Source: Tanytarsus gracilentus | Taxonomy: Eukaryota; Arthropoda; Insecta; Diptera; Chironomidae | Assembly (NCBI GenBank): GCA_038502055.1 | Contig: JAXRKN010000038.1 | Location: 3,968,001-4,032,000 of the forward strand | Direction of reading: 5' to 3' | Length of the DNA stretch: 64,000 bases | Shown: in pieces, positions 1 through 10,900 of the stretch | Layout of the letters: each line of letters opens with the position of its first letter | Numbering within the stretch: position 1 is the first letter of the stretch | Made by a program: the position numbers and the translations under genes | Notes under the pieces: model-generated | Told to the model about the DNA's origin: nothing | Database searches by the model: none | Seen by the model: the letters and a program-made list of their open reading frames with translations, nothing else

Positions 1-96
1 AAATTTGGAACTAATCGACCAATAGATGTCGACGCGACGGAAGTGGACATGGAACTGGAGCCGTCACAAGCATCTGAGTTCGATGATTTCATTTAA
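1..96 (+). CDS. 3' end of an unidentified gene (partial)
   Basis: Frame 1 is open from the window edge and ends with TAA at 94-96, giving 31 residues. The tail is acidic and ends in the residues SEFDDFI. A polyadenylation signal (AATAAA) follows at about 124-129, so this is the terminal coding exon of a plus-strand gene convergent with the echinus-like gene. The fragment is too short and too low in complexity to name a family. Confidence 0.55.
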   Translation, partial: KFGTNRPIDVDATEVDMELEPSQASEFDDFI

Positions 97-801
97 TATT
101 GTAATATTTTATTTTAAGCAAGAAATAAAATTTAATTTGAGTATTTAAATTTTTAATTCAACTTTTTTTAAATCCAGCAAAAAAATTGTTTCTTAAATGA
201 ACTAAACTGAAAAAAAGAGAGCTCTGGAAGTTCAAGAGAAAAACAATTTGTGCTACCTTTTTCGAAAATTCCTTTTTCGTCTTTATTTGTCATCTTTTGT
301 TTTCTGTCTTTTTTTCTTTTCATTAAAACATTATAAATCGTATTTAAAAATATCTGTAAAAGAAATAGAAAATTATTTAAAAGAATAAAAATGTCATCTT
401 AATTAAAACTTTTTAAGGAATGTAAATGTTTCTCTCTTATAGCCTAAAATGTGTTGAAATATAATATTTAAAAAAATATGATAAATTTTAGTTCTTTCTC
501 TGCGAAGAGACTGAGCATTTAATTTTTAAATTACTTAATTTAAATCGCTATGTAATAAAAAAAATCATTTTCAATGTGAATATCACAAAAAATTCATTAA
601 GTAATTTTTTCAACTATATTCTCTCATTACCGTGGTTGGTGGAACAACTTACCTCGGCGTTTAATCTATTTAAATGCTTAAAATGGAAACTCTCTGCAAT
701 GTGCAGAGAGACTTTAGAATATATTCTTTTTTAATACTAAAAATTTGCACTTTTTTGTTACCAAGTAAATTTTATAAATTAAGTTAATTTAAATTTGAAT
801 T
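97..801. other. Convergent intergenic region with the 3' UTRs of two genes
   Basis: AT-rich and without a convincing coding frame. It holds the plus-strand polyadenylation signal near 124-129 and, for the minus-strand gene ending at 802, a candidate AATAAA (TTTATT on the plus strand) at about 283-288. The two 3' ends would be only about 150 bp apart. Confidence 0.5.
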
Positions 802-3800
802 TTATCGCCTTACATTAGCGTTGAATCTCGAAAGATAATTGTCGCAATTTGCGCAATATAGCGATGTTCCTACCGTGTGCTGTTTGCGGCACAAATTACA
901 GAGAGAAGTTTTTGCCGTTGACTTCACGATGGGTGCACAATGGCTGTTGAAGGCAATTTTCGTTGGAATCACTTGTGTCTGCGATGTCACAGAGTTGTTG
1001 TTGTTGGCATCTGAAGTAGAACTTGTCGTGCTCGGTGCCGGTGAATTATTTCCATCACTTCCTAGCTTAGTATCGGGTCCAAAGCTCACTTTTTTCTGCG
1101 GTGGTTTCATTTGAGGTGGACTAAGATAAACATTATTTAATTGCTGATGTAATGGACTCAGTGGATTCATTGGATTGAGCGGATGTTGTTGTGGTGGTTC
1201 AAAAGGCATTCCCATATCTTGCATGTAGGGTACACGCTGATAGGGAAAGCCATTTTGAAATTCGTGCGATGGCGGTGACATTGGATGCATCATTTGTGGT
1301 GGTTTCTGATATAAATTTGTATTTTGATTCATAGCTTGAGCTTGATACATTCGAGCGTTCATCATGTGCATTTGCATTTGAGCGTTTTGTGGCGGTTGCA
1401 TTTGAGGCTGAGCAAGAGGATTTTGAGGATACTGAAGTGGTCTTTGGAGGTTATGGATATTTTGGGGACTATAGGAAGGAAAACCTGAAGTACCTTCGCG
1501 TACAATCGAGCTATTTTGAGGCACTTGCATATATGGTGATTGCAATGGTATGCCTAAGTTTGAAACTAATCCACTTCCCTGATTAGCAACATAGTCAAAC
1601 GATTGCTGCATACTGCCCGTATACTGATTCGGAGGTGACATCGACATGTGTTGAGCGTTGCCAACAGATGCGATATCAGGTTTTCTCATCATTTCCTGAT
1701 ATTGCTGCTGCTGTACGCTCGGAACGACAGGTCTTTGTTGCTGAACATGGGAGGGATAATTATTTTGTTGATGGGTGGGAGGGGATTGATAGAGTGGTTT
1801 TTGAATTTGATCAATTGATTGGTAACCAAATGCATCTTCTGACTTTGGCGATGAGTTGATTGGAAGTCCATTTACCGGCGGTGTCATGTACTGAGAAATC
1901 GATGATTCGTGAGGTGCTTGCAATGGAATAGCCATGGTCGATACGACACATGATTTTGGTGTGTCAACTTGATCTCTCGACTCTTCTTCACTCGAATTAC
2001 CTCCACTTATGCTCTTAAGAACACGCTCGAGTATTGGATTAGGCACAAAAGTTTCATCTTCATCGTCATTGGCCGTTGCCACTAGAATTACTTGATCACA
2101 AAATGACACACTCTTCTTCTTCGTTCTCTTTGGCGGATTGGAGTTATTTAGAGTATTTTGAACCACTTGATTTAACATCTCAACTTCTCGAAGTTCTTCT
2201 TGAACCTGACTCTGTGGAACTTCACTAAATTGCTTCTTTTTCTTATCGACAATCGCATATTCAACCTCTTCACCATTGTCCATTCGCTTGATTGTGTGCG
2301 GTGGCGTGGTAGATGCCATCATTGCAGTCGCAGTTAAAAGCCCGTTCATGCCTGTTCGAACAACATTTGGACGCTTCTGTTCGGCAATTGGTGACATTTT
2401 AACCTGCTCGAAGCGTGAAGCGAGTGATGCAACGCTATTGCTTACATTGTTGCTCTCACATGTATTTGTCGATTTGTTGGCATCAATTTGCATTTTCTTC
2501 AAAGCCATTTGCTTCATTTGCAGTTCCTTGAGCCAATTTTCAGAAGTGTAAGTTGTCTTTTCAGCCTCTCTCGCTTTCAATGCTTCTTGACGCTGTTGAA
2601 GATGTGCCAAAATGCTTGTACATCCATGCATCGCATCATTCGAGTCTGTTCGTTTAATTTGAAGATTTTGAATCTCATTAATTTGCTCATTAAGTGGTTC
2701 GAGATCGATCGAAGGTGGTGGCGGTGGAAAGTCTTCAGATGCCTGTCTCGAGTGATTAGTAGTCGATGGTGGACTTGGATATGGTGGAAGATCCAACTGA
2801 GAATTAAATCTTGCATGGTGAGGTATGATATGATCAACCTCATCAACTGATTCATTTCTCTGCATATACTTCTCATGATAGTTTGTAGGCGGTGGCATTA
2901 TATCACCTGGCTTGAGTGGACTTTGTTCTTGATGTACTTGAGCGCACGTGATTATTGTTTGGCACGAGTCTTCACTCATCGATGTATTGCTACTTACATT
3001 CGAGATTATCGAGATATTTGCCTCGTGGAATGGCTTCATAGGTGGCTCATTATTATAACTCATATTTTTCTGCTGCATATGATGCTCTTCGACAAGTTCT
3101 CGCGTTAATGCAGATGTTTTTCTCAATGGCGGTGGAGGGGGAACTTTTGCGACAACCAATTGTCTACCGCTTCCATGAAAGCTCTTTCGCATGAGTTTAC
3201 TTCTCTCGAGTGTTGGATTATTATTGGTTACATGATACTCGAGATGTCCTTCGGACAGGTAACCGCTCTGCGATGAAGGTTCTTTCTTTGGACTTACACC
3301 AACCGAACTGTCGTCGACCGTTTGTTGTGGCTGCGTTGATGGAACTTCCTTATTTTGAGCTTCGGCTGCAGCACCTTCCGTGAGATCTGGCATTGAGCGA
3401 TTTTTGCGACGAATTAGTCCGCCCATTAAAAGCTTCCTTCTTATTTTATGTTGCTTCTTATTCGTTTTTTCTTTATCCTTCTTCTCGTCCTTTTCTTCCT
3501 TGTGCTTTTTGAGTGTGTCTTTTGCATTCGTAAGTGCCGCTGCAGACTCAAAGTCTCGACTCGCTTTATTTCTATCTTCGCTTCGCGATCGTTTCTCTTT
3601 TGAGTCTTTCGAGCGACCAAATAAGCTTCGGCCTTCACGTTCATTCTTTTTCTGCTCAACGACAGGTTCAATGGCAACAATTTGATCTTCCTGATCGACG
3701 AGTTTCAATGAGACTTTCTTTTTCGGTAGTGTCGCATAAATTTCAATACTTTTAATTGTCGGCTTATCGTCTTGCAGAAATTCTTTACTATTTTGTCTCT

Positions 3801-4968
3801 GCATGGTTTTATCTTTACTATTTTGTCGACTATGTCTTGGTGCATTGAGTGAATTCGTATTCGATTGATCTTTTGCAAATTCATTGCCTTTTTCCATTAA
3901 AATTCGTCGATAGAGACTTCTCGCTCTCATCACACACGTGTTGTGCTTCATTCGAGCAAAAGTCATTGTATGAGGATTGCTATAGGGTGCATTCATAGCT
4001 GCACGAGCTTTACCAGCTGCGGCATTGCACAACACCAAAGCCGTCTCAAAATCGTGAGCATCTTCAACTAATTTTGATTTCTCAAGGAGCTGATCGGCCT
4101 CGAGACACAATTTCTCACAGTCACCTGTCATCGTAAGTGACTCGGGTATCTTTGCTAAATGCATATTAACCGGGTGTTTTGGTGGATAAGAGTCTGTCGA
4201 TGAGAGTGAATAAGAATCGTAACCAGCATCATAAAACTGTCCCGTGCGTGTTGGACTTGGCGGCATTGAATTGTTATTATTTCTTTTGTTCATCAAATAT
4301 AGATATGGATTATCTAAAGTGGTTGATGATGAAGAGCTTGCACTGTTTCGATCACCACTCCAATTGCCAGAATCTCTTCGTCGCGGTTGATTGAGATGAT
4401 CGGGAATTGAGAGACCATCTAAATTCTGTAATGGACTTGCTGATGTCGACTCGGCACTCAAACTTCGTCCAAGCTGCTGTTTCTTAGCCATTTGCGCTTC
4501 CAACTGACTTCGACTAATGTATTCTTTTTCCTCACTACTACTCGAGCTATTTCCCGAACTCGTTAAATTATTTGAATTAAATGAAAAGATTTTTTCTTGT
4601 ATCACATTCAAATTTTGATATTGCTGTGCATTCATGACAGTCTCGACCGTTCGTCTACTAATGTAGACATCAGTTTCGTCCGTTCCATTGCCAAAGATTT
4701 TATTCTGAATTACACTGAGATTCTGATACTCGCTAATGGCTCTGTTTGGAGTGGGTGTTATGGCACGTCGTGTGAGACCGATTGGCGTTTTCTCGGGGCT
4801 CGGTGTAATTGCCCTACGATTGGGAACAGTCGTTGAACTCGATATGGATGCGTCTGATTGATATCCATTTGTCGGTGCAGGTGGTTGAGGAAGAGCATAG
4901 AGCAGAAGAAGCGGTTGATACCGACCTCGACTACACTTGTCCACAACGGCTTCAAAATTTGGGCCAAC
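802..4968 (-). CDS. ec: Large terminal exon of the echinus gene
   Basis: This single 4,167-nt exon holds 1,388 codons plus stop. Its acceptor (ATTTAATCAG) lies at 4969-4970, and the first residues ([12 protein letters not shown]) join in phase 0 to the FDDANVQE end of the preceding exon, completing the USP fold. The rest is low in complexity: poly-Ser, poly-Asn, Pro-Pro repeats, a Lys/Glu-rich basic segment near 3400-3650 and a Gln/Met/Pro-rich segment near 1150-1800. The C-terminus has paired cysteines (CNLC and CANC about 16 residues apart) like a zinc ribbon, then a basic end before the TAA at 802-804. Plus-strand frames over this exon are shadows. Confidence 0.9.
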   Translation of the reverse strand, partial: VGPNFEAVVDKCSRGRYQPLLLLYALPQPPAPTNGYQSDASISSSTTVPNRRAITPSPEKTPIGLTRRAITPTPNRAISEYQNLSVIQNKIFGNGTDETDVYISRRTVETVMNAQQYQNLNVIQEKIFSFNSNNLTSSGNSSSSSEEKEYISRSQLEAQMAKKQQLGRSLSAESTSASPLQNLDGLSIPDHLNQPRRRDSGNWSGDRNSASSSSSTTLDNPYLYLMNKRNNNNSMPPSPTRTGQFYDAGYDSYSLSSTDSYPPKHPVNMHLAKIPESLTMTGDCEKLCLEADQLLEKSKLVEDAHDFETALVLCNAAAGKARAAMNAPYSNPHTMTFARMKHNTCVMRARSLYRRILMEKGNEFAKDQSNTNSLNAPRHSRQNSKDKTMQRQNSKEFLQDDKPTIKSIEIYATLPKKKVSLKLVDQEDQIVAIEPVVEQKKNEREGRSLFGRSKDSKEKRSRSEDRNKASRDFESAAALTNAKDTLKKHKEEKDEKKDKEKTNKKQHKIRRKLLMGGLIRRKNRSMPDLTEGAAAEAQNKEVPSTQPQQTVDDSSVGVSPKKEPSSQSGYLSEGHLEYHVTNNNPTLERSKLMRKSFHGSGRQLVVAKVPPPPPLRKTSALTRELVEEHHMQQKNMSYNNEPPMKPFHEANISIISNVSSNTSMSEDSCQTIITCAQVHQEQSPLKPGDIMPPPTNYHEKYMQRNESVDEVDHIIPHHARFNSQLDLPPYPSPPSTTNHSRQASEDFPPPPPSIDLEPLNEQINEIQNLQIKRTDSNDAMHGCTSILAHLQQRQEALKAREAEKTTYTSENWLKELQMKQMALKKMQIDANKSTNTCESNNVSNSVASLASRFEQVKMSPIAEQKRPNVVRTGMNGLLTATAMMASTTPPHTIKRMDNGEEVEYAIVDKKKKQFSEVPQSQVQEELREVEMLNQVVQNTLNNSNPPKRTKKKSVSFCDQVILVATANDDEDETFVPNPILERVLKSISGGNSSEEESRDQVDTPKSCVVSTMAIPLQAPHESSISQYMTPPVNGLPINSSPKSEDAFGYQSIDQIQKPLYQSPPTHQQNNYPSHVQQQRPVVPSVQQQQYQEMMRKPDIASVGNAQHMSMSPPNQYTGSMQQSFDYVANQGSGLVSNLGIPLQSPYMQVPQNSSIVREGTSGFPSYSPQNIHNLQRPLQYPQNPLAQPQMQPPQNAQMQMHMMNARMYQAQAMNQNTNLYQKPPQMMHPMSPPSHEFQNGFPYQRVPYMQDMGMPFEPPQQHPLNPMNPLSPLHQQLNNVYLSPPQMKPPQKKVSFGPDTKLGSDGNNSPAPSTTSSTSDANNNNSVTSQTQVIPTKIAFNSHCAPIVKSTAKTSLCNLCRKQHTVGTSLYCANCDNYLSRFNANVRR

Positions 4969-7900
4969 CTGATTAAATAAATTAAATATTCATGAGTTAA
5001 TGATTATGATTTCGAAAATGATGCGTTTCTCACCTCTTGAACATTGGCGTCATCGAAATAAACCCAAACCTTAAGTTTGGTGTGGAAGAAAAATGTTGTG
5101 TAATGCTTTCCATAATATGACACAACACCGACAAGCTCGTGTGAGTTCATGTGTGCCCATCGGCTGTCCGACACCTGATGGAAGAGATCGCTTAGTCGAA
5201 GAGATGTTCCGACAGCTTTCAGCACAGAATGCACTTGATCTGCAGCAGGTCTTTCCGAGTCCCACACAACGCCAATTGAAACGACATCGGGCTTATTTAA
5301 AAGTGCTCGGCATATACCAATTTTAGCTCCGCAGGAATTCTGTAGGAAGCGAGAGTAAGACAAATGATAATTGTTATATGTGCATGTAGTTCAGCATTGA
5401 AAGTAATTTTTATTTTATTATTTTTTGGTGCTCAATTATTAAAATATTAAAAATCGCTGAGCGCAATAAGTTTAACTCGCGCTCGATTCTTTCAATTCAA
5501 GGCTATCAACAATTATATTTCGACATGCTCATAAGTTTAAAGAGTGCGCGCGCGAGCCAAATGCGAGATGCATGAGCTCGAATAAAAAATATAAATTATG
5601 CTATATGACGTCGCTCAGCTAGATGTGAAATATCATGTAATAAATCTTGTTATAGGAGAATTACTTGAAGGTTTGTAGGAAAACATTTAATTTTTTTCTG
5701 CTGTGAACTTTTGAATTAGTAAAAAGCTTAAAATGTCAAATGAAGATTCACACAAAAACACACCATGCGGTAGTGCTTTATTGTCTCGCTTCAGACTTTC
5801 ACTTTTTCAATCTGATCATCGTCATTTCTATGATGTAAATTTGTAAAATCAAAAGAGTGATCATTTTACTATAAAACAGCTTGAGATCATGTCACAATGA
5901 CTTACCGGACAATCGCGTATATCGCCCATGTTAGCTGCATGTCGAAGTAATTGACCGAATGATTGCTGCGTGCCAATCATATTTTGTGACGTTAAAGCCG
6001 ATGCTGACACGTAGTGGACCATCTGTAAGTTGAGTAAAAGATATAAAATTAATTAGTTGTGGGTTGATTTTTTTTAAATAAAGAATAAATTCCACGCATG
6101 GACATAGAGAAAAACTTTCGTTAAAATTTAAACTTTTTTATTTCCTACTTGAATCTTTTAAAAAAATTTATTTCAATATCTCAATAATTTTTCTATGTCG
6201 ATAAGTGGAATCGTGTTGGCGGCGTCTTAATTGACTCTTTTCCAAATTTAATTGGCTTTTTATGCTTTGATTTTGGTCACGTGGAGAAATTAGCGTTAAA
6301 AATTTCATCAAAAAAACATTTTCTAAGCTCCTTTTGGGGGATTATTCATCGCTCGAAAAAAAATAAATGACAAAAGGATTGCGAAAGATTTACGAACTTG
6401 ATGTTTCATAAGTATCTTCCAACCAATTTATCATCAACATTATAAAAAGTTGTGCCATAAAAATTCTGATCAAAGTGATAATTAATAATCGAATGACAGC
6501 GATTCAGGTGGCAATTAATAATTTTCCACACATACCTCAATCGCCTCTAATAACAAGTTATGAGCGCCCACATTATATTTTTTTTTCGTTAAGTCGATTA
6601 GTGAGCATTACAGTGGCAGGTTTTTTGTAAGCTTCCTTCTAATCATTTCAATCGAATGTCGGGTCCATTTGGTAGCTTATGAAATATATTTCAAATGTAG
6701 GGTATGCGTGCATTAATTTATTGACACTTGAATGATTTTTTATTTTTGAGAAAAATGTCCGAGATATTAATTTAAAGCATTTAAGCTTAAAACTGGTGCA
6801 ATTACATACATTTTTTGATCTTTATCTAAACGAGTGCAAATGGGTGCAGCTGGTGATCTGCTTTCAAGATTTTCTTTACATAATTTTTCGAAAACAAGTT
6901 TTAATTTTTTTTAAAAGTGTTAATTGGAATTAAAACGCAAAAATTATAAATTGTGACAAGTAAATTTAATTAATAACAATTTTTTCGTTTCTCATAAAAA
7001 AAACTTTCAATGACATCAGACACCGCCGAAATTGAAAAGTCCTTAAGGCGATTAAGTGAAAATTTATTCACGAAAGACTTACCTGAGTGAATGGCAGTTG
7101 CTCAGAGTTGGCTCCGCAAGCACAGACACTCTGTTCCACAACACGCATGGCAAATTTTTGATGAGCGACACATGATGGCGTATCGCAAGAGTCACTCTCA
7201 CATGTTGAGAGATGTGAGTGTACGCGATGAAGGAGAAGCTCAAAGCATTCGGCTGCATCGCCTAAGCATCCAAGTGGAAATCTTCGACTGGCAAGGGGTC
7301 CACTGGCCAGTGCCCTCCGGAGAGGTTCAGGGCATAATGCGGGCTCTGAACTCGTCTGTAGTTGTGTAAATAAATTCTGTGAATAAAAAGTGAAATTTTA
7401 ATGAAATTTTTGCATTAAAAATATGTGAAGAGATTATCTTACAACAACAGCTTTAATACATGAACTCATTTGAGCGAAATCACAGAGAATATTATCAACA
7501 TGATTGCTATCGAAGTCATCACGTGAGTCGAGGATATCGTTTGAACTATTGGCACGCTTCAGGGCGGCAAATTTCTCCGTTTTACTTGCACTTTTAATTT
7601 TAATCGCATTAGTGTCGAGCGATTGAGGCTTCGGCGTCGTCTGCTGTTCTTTTCGCTTGTAACGGAACTTGATCATTTTTTTTTCTTTTTAGCGCTTTTC
7701 CGATTGTTCTCTAGTAATTAATTTAATGCTATTAACACTCCAACCGTGCGCTTTATTTCTGTGTTTCTGGACCTTCCAAACTTCTTTTCAAAATTATTAT
7801 TATTGTGGCTGCTCGACGGCATTAAAAATTTCAGTATTTACAGCTCGATATTTCATTTTGAATTTTCTCTTTTTTTCTCTCTATTCGAATAATTGATGAG

Positions 7901-10900
7901 AATTCTTTAAACGAGAAGCGAAAGTATTAGTTATTGTGTGAGATCTGCATTTGGTGGTCAGTAGATCAAATTATTATTATTAAAACTATTTTAATGGCGA
8001 AACAATTCTGAGAACTCTTTTGACACAGAATTTTTTTTCCGACCACCAAATCACATTTATTGAGATTTATGCTTCATCATCGTTTTTCGTCTAATGTGCA
8101 CAAATTTTCTCTTTCACTTGCGAGTTAATGAGCATCGACACATTTCAATCAAAAAAAAGCATGAATAATAAAAAAGTAAAAACTCGTTTTTATAATTTCT
8201 CGTAATTTGAGAAGAAATCTTACAAATTTTTTTCTTCTTTCCGTTTTTATCTTCGATTTCATCTTAATAAATTAAAACACTCTAGTGTGAGATTTCAAGT
8301 GAATCGTGAATTTTTAAAATTCTCAGAATATTTTTACAATTTAAAAACTTCTCTCCACCCCTGATCATTAAAATAAGCGATTTACACACATCATCGAAAG
8401 TTGCAAGCCAACGATCGATACAAAGTCATTTTGAGAATTACATTGCGGCATGCGCAAGAAGATTATGATGGATTTATTATTTCGCTAAAATGTCGAGAGA
8501 GCATTAATTTGTGTGATGAGGCTCGAGGACGTCGAAGTAACGACATTGGGCACGAGTTATTGTTTTTATCGCCTTATTTGGGGATTTCTTATTTATCATC
8601 TCATAAATGAATGCCGCCATCGTCGTCGAAGAAGAAAAAGCTTCTTTAAATCGGTGGATGGCATCGACCGGAGAACAACAAATCCGGTAAATCAGTTGTG
8701 CGTGAAGAAATGACTGTCAAGGAAATGTTGTAAAAAGGATAATTGACGACTTCTGAAGCAATGCCCACAGAAATTGAGTTTACTTTCAGACAGTGACCCT
8801 CGGGGTGAATCGAATGCATAAGAATGTCTTACTCGTTTGCTGATTCATCGAAAAAAATGCGAGAGAAAAGAGAAAAAAGGTTCGCGAAAGGCAAATAACT
8901 CATCTCCGGTTGCAGTATCAGCGCAATAGTTCAAATTTCCCGAAGCACACGTCATCCACCGACATATTTTATTGTTGTCATGCCCCTTCCACGGGTGGAC
9001 GCGATTAAAAATGCAAACATCCAACTTTTTCTTTATCGTCGTCACTTTAAAGTTTATACAACAAAATTTCCATTGTTCAAGCAACTTTTTTTTTTCGTGG
9101 CCCATTCGAAAGACGGAAACAATTGTTCTTTTTTTTGCAAACACAAGCATGAAAATGTTCTTGCAATAATTTTTCATTAAATAATTAAGGCGAATGAATC
9201 AAGTGAGTCAGAAGTGAAAGAGGAAGACATCAATTAAAGTTTTATGTCGCTAATTTATTTTTTGGGAGTTAAAAAATTCTAATTGAATTTCTCAACAGAA
9301 TTTAAAAATAATTTAGTGAAAAAGTTTAATGCACTCTCTTTTATGCATCGACCAATTTTTGACGATATCAATCGCATTCAATCTCACAAAGAAGAAAACT
9401 TTTAATGTCCTTTAAAATTTCATGAAATAAACATGAGAGACAACAGGTGGAAGAAGACGCAATTTGATGTCCATTTTTGGGTTTTTGTGATGCACATTAA
9501 AAATGTTTGGCTTGTGCCCATCGCATCTCTTGTGGTTATATTCTGCAAATTATTCTCTCTTTACAACAGGTTTTTTTTCAATTGCTTTTTAATGTTCAAA
9601 TCGCGCGAGAAGCATATAAACATACACATTGTGTCAACATGTGGCAATTGCGCAAAAAGGTTTTTATAAATTTATATTTTTTTTTCGTCGCCTTCGAGAA
9701 CACAACAATAAAAACGAGTTCACTTGATTGATTTTTTTTGCAACACACTTTGCCACTCCCTTATATGGCACATTGGTGTAATCCTCAATAATCCTTGCGA
9801 GCTTTTTTTTAAATGTGAAATTGAGAAATGTCTTAATTCATTAACTCATTTAAGTGTGCACACTTGTGATTATAATCCTGAGCGAAAAACGATTATGACG
9901 TCATTAATCCATTGTTCTTGACTTCTTCTTACGAAATAATTTTTTTTGGTTCTTCAACTTCTTTTCTTCTAAATATTTGAAAGTAAAATTACATTACACA
10001 CCGCAAAAGCACGTCCGATACGAGCGAGTTAATGTTCGAAACTGTGCAACGTTGTAGAGTTTGTAGAAAAGAGCGTTTCCAGGTAACAGAAGCTTACCTC
10101 TACTCACACTCACATACGATTTATAAAGTTTTTTTTCGAGACTGGTTTTTCTACTTCATTTTACAATCTCTTTTCCAAGACATTTTTTTTCATCGATTCC
10201 ATCGCATGTAGGACTCTTAAAATTGTGTTCTTTAAAAAAAGATCGTTTTACACTCACACACACGTGCATTAGCGAACGAAGTGAAATACGAGAATCGAAA
10301 GATAGCCAACATCAATATTTGTGCATGGTGTACAGCATGTAGAGTGGTATAACAGGTAAAAAACTCTTCTCTTCTTTATTCTAAAACATCATCGAGGAGA
10401 AGAGAAGATTTTTTTGCAATTTTGGAAGGTGCAATTTATGATGATCTCTCTGCATGCTTCACATCTCTATATATTGTATTTTTCATGTTTGTTGTCCGTA
10501 AAAATGAAAAAAAAAATTTGAAGGGCAAAAAGTTAATTTTCGTAGAATTTTATCTGCAATAATCTTCTTCTTTGATTGCCTCAAAAAAGAAGTGTATCCA
10601 AGCCATTAATCTCGGGGATCATGTCAGACATTCTTCATCGCATCGCGCGAGCTGTTGCATTGCATTAAACACATACTGAATTTGTGGCGGTTTTAAATTG
10701 CGCAAAGAAATCCGGCTACCGTTGCTAAATATCAATTAGTTTCATACGTGATTGAATCTTTGACTAACAAATGAAAATTCTAAATTTCCGTTAATTAAAA
10801 AAAAGTTTTAGGTCTTAATGGTTTAATCAGAATGCATCCTTGACCGTTATTACATAATTACAAGATCTCAAACGGCTTGCTGCTGTACTATGCGATAGAC

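Noticed and set aside
3380..3685. Plus-strand frames inside the large echinus exon
   Set aside because: They are shadows of the Lys/Glu/Arg-rich coding strand, giving Phe/Ser-rich translations on the opposite strand.
7083..7355. Shorter echinus exon 3 using an internal AG at 7356-7357
   Set aside because: It stays in phase, but it would drop seven residues (NLFTQLQ) that the USP53/54 family conserves. The acceptor at 7377-7378 restores them.
7091..7369. 92-codon plus-strand frame
   Set aside because: It is the antisense shadow of echinus coding exon 3, which is clearly USP sequence.
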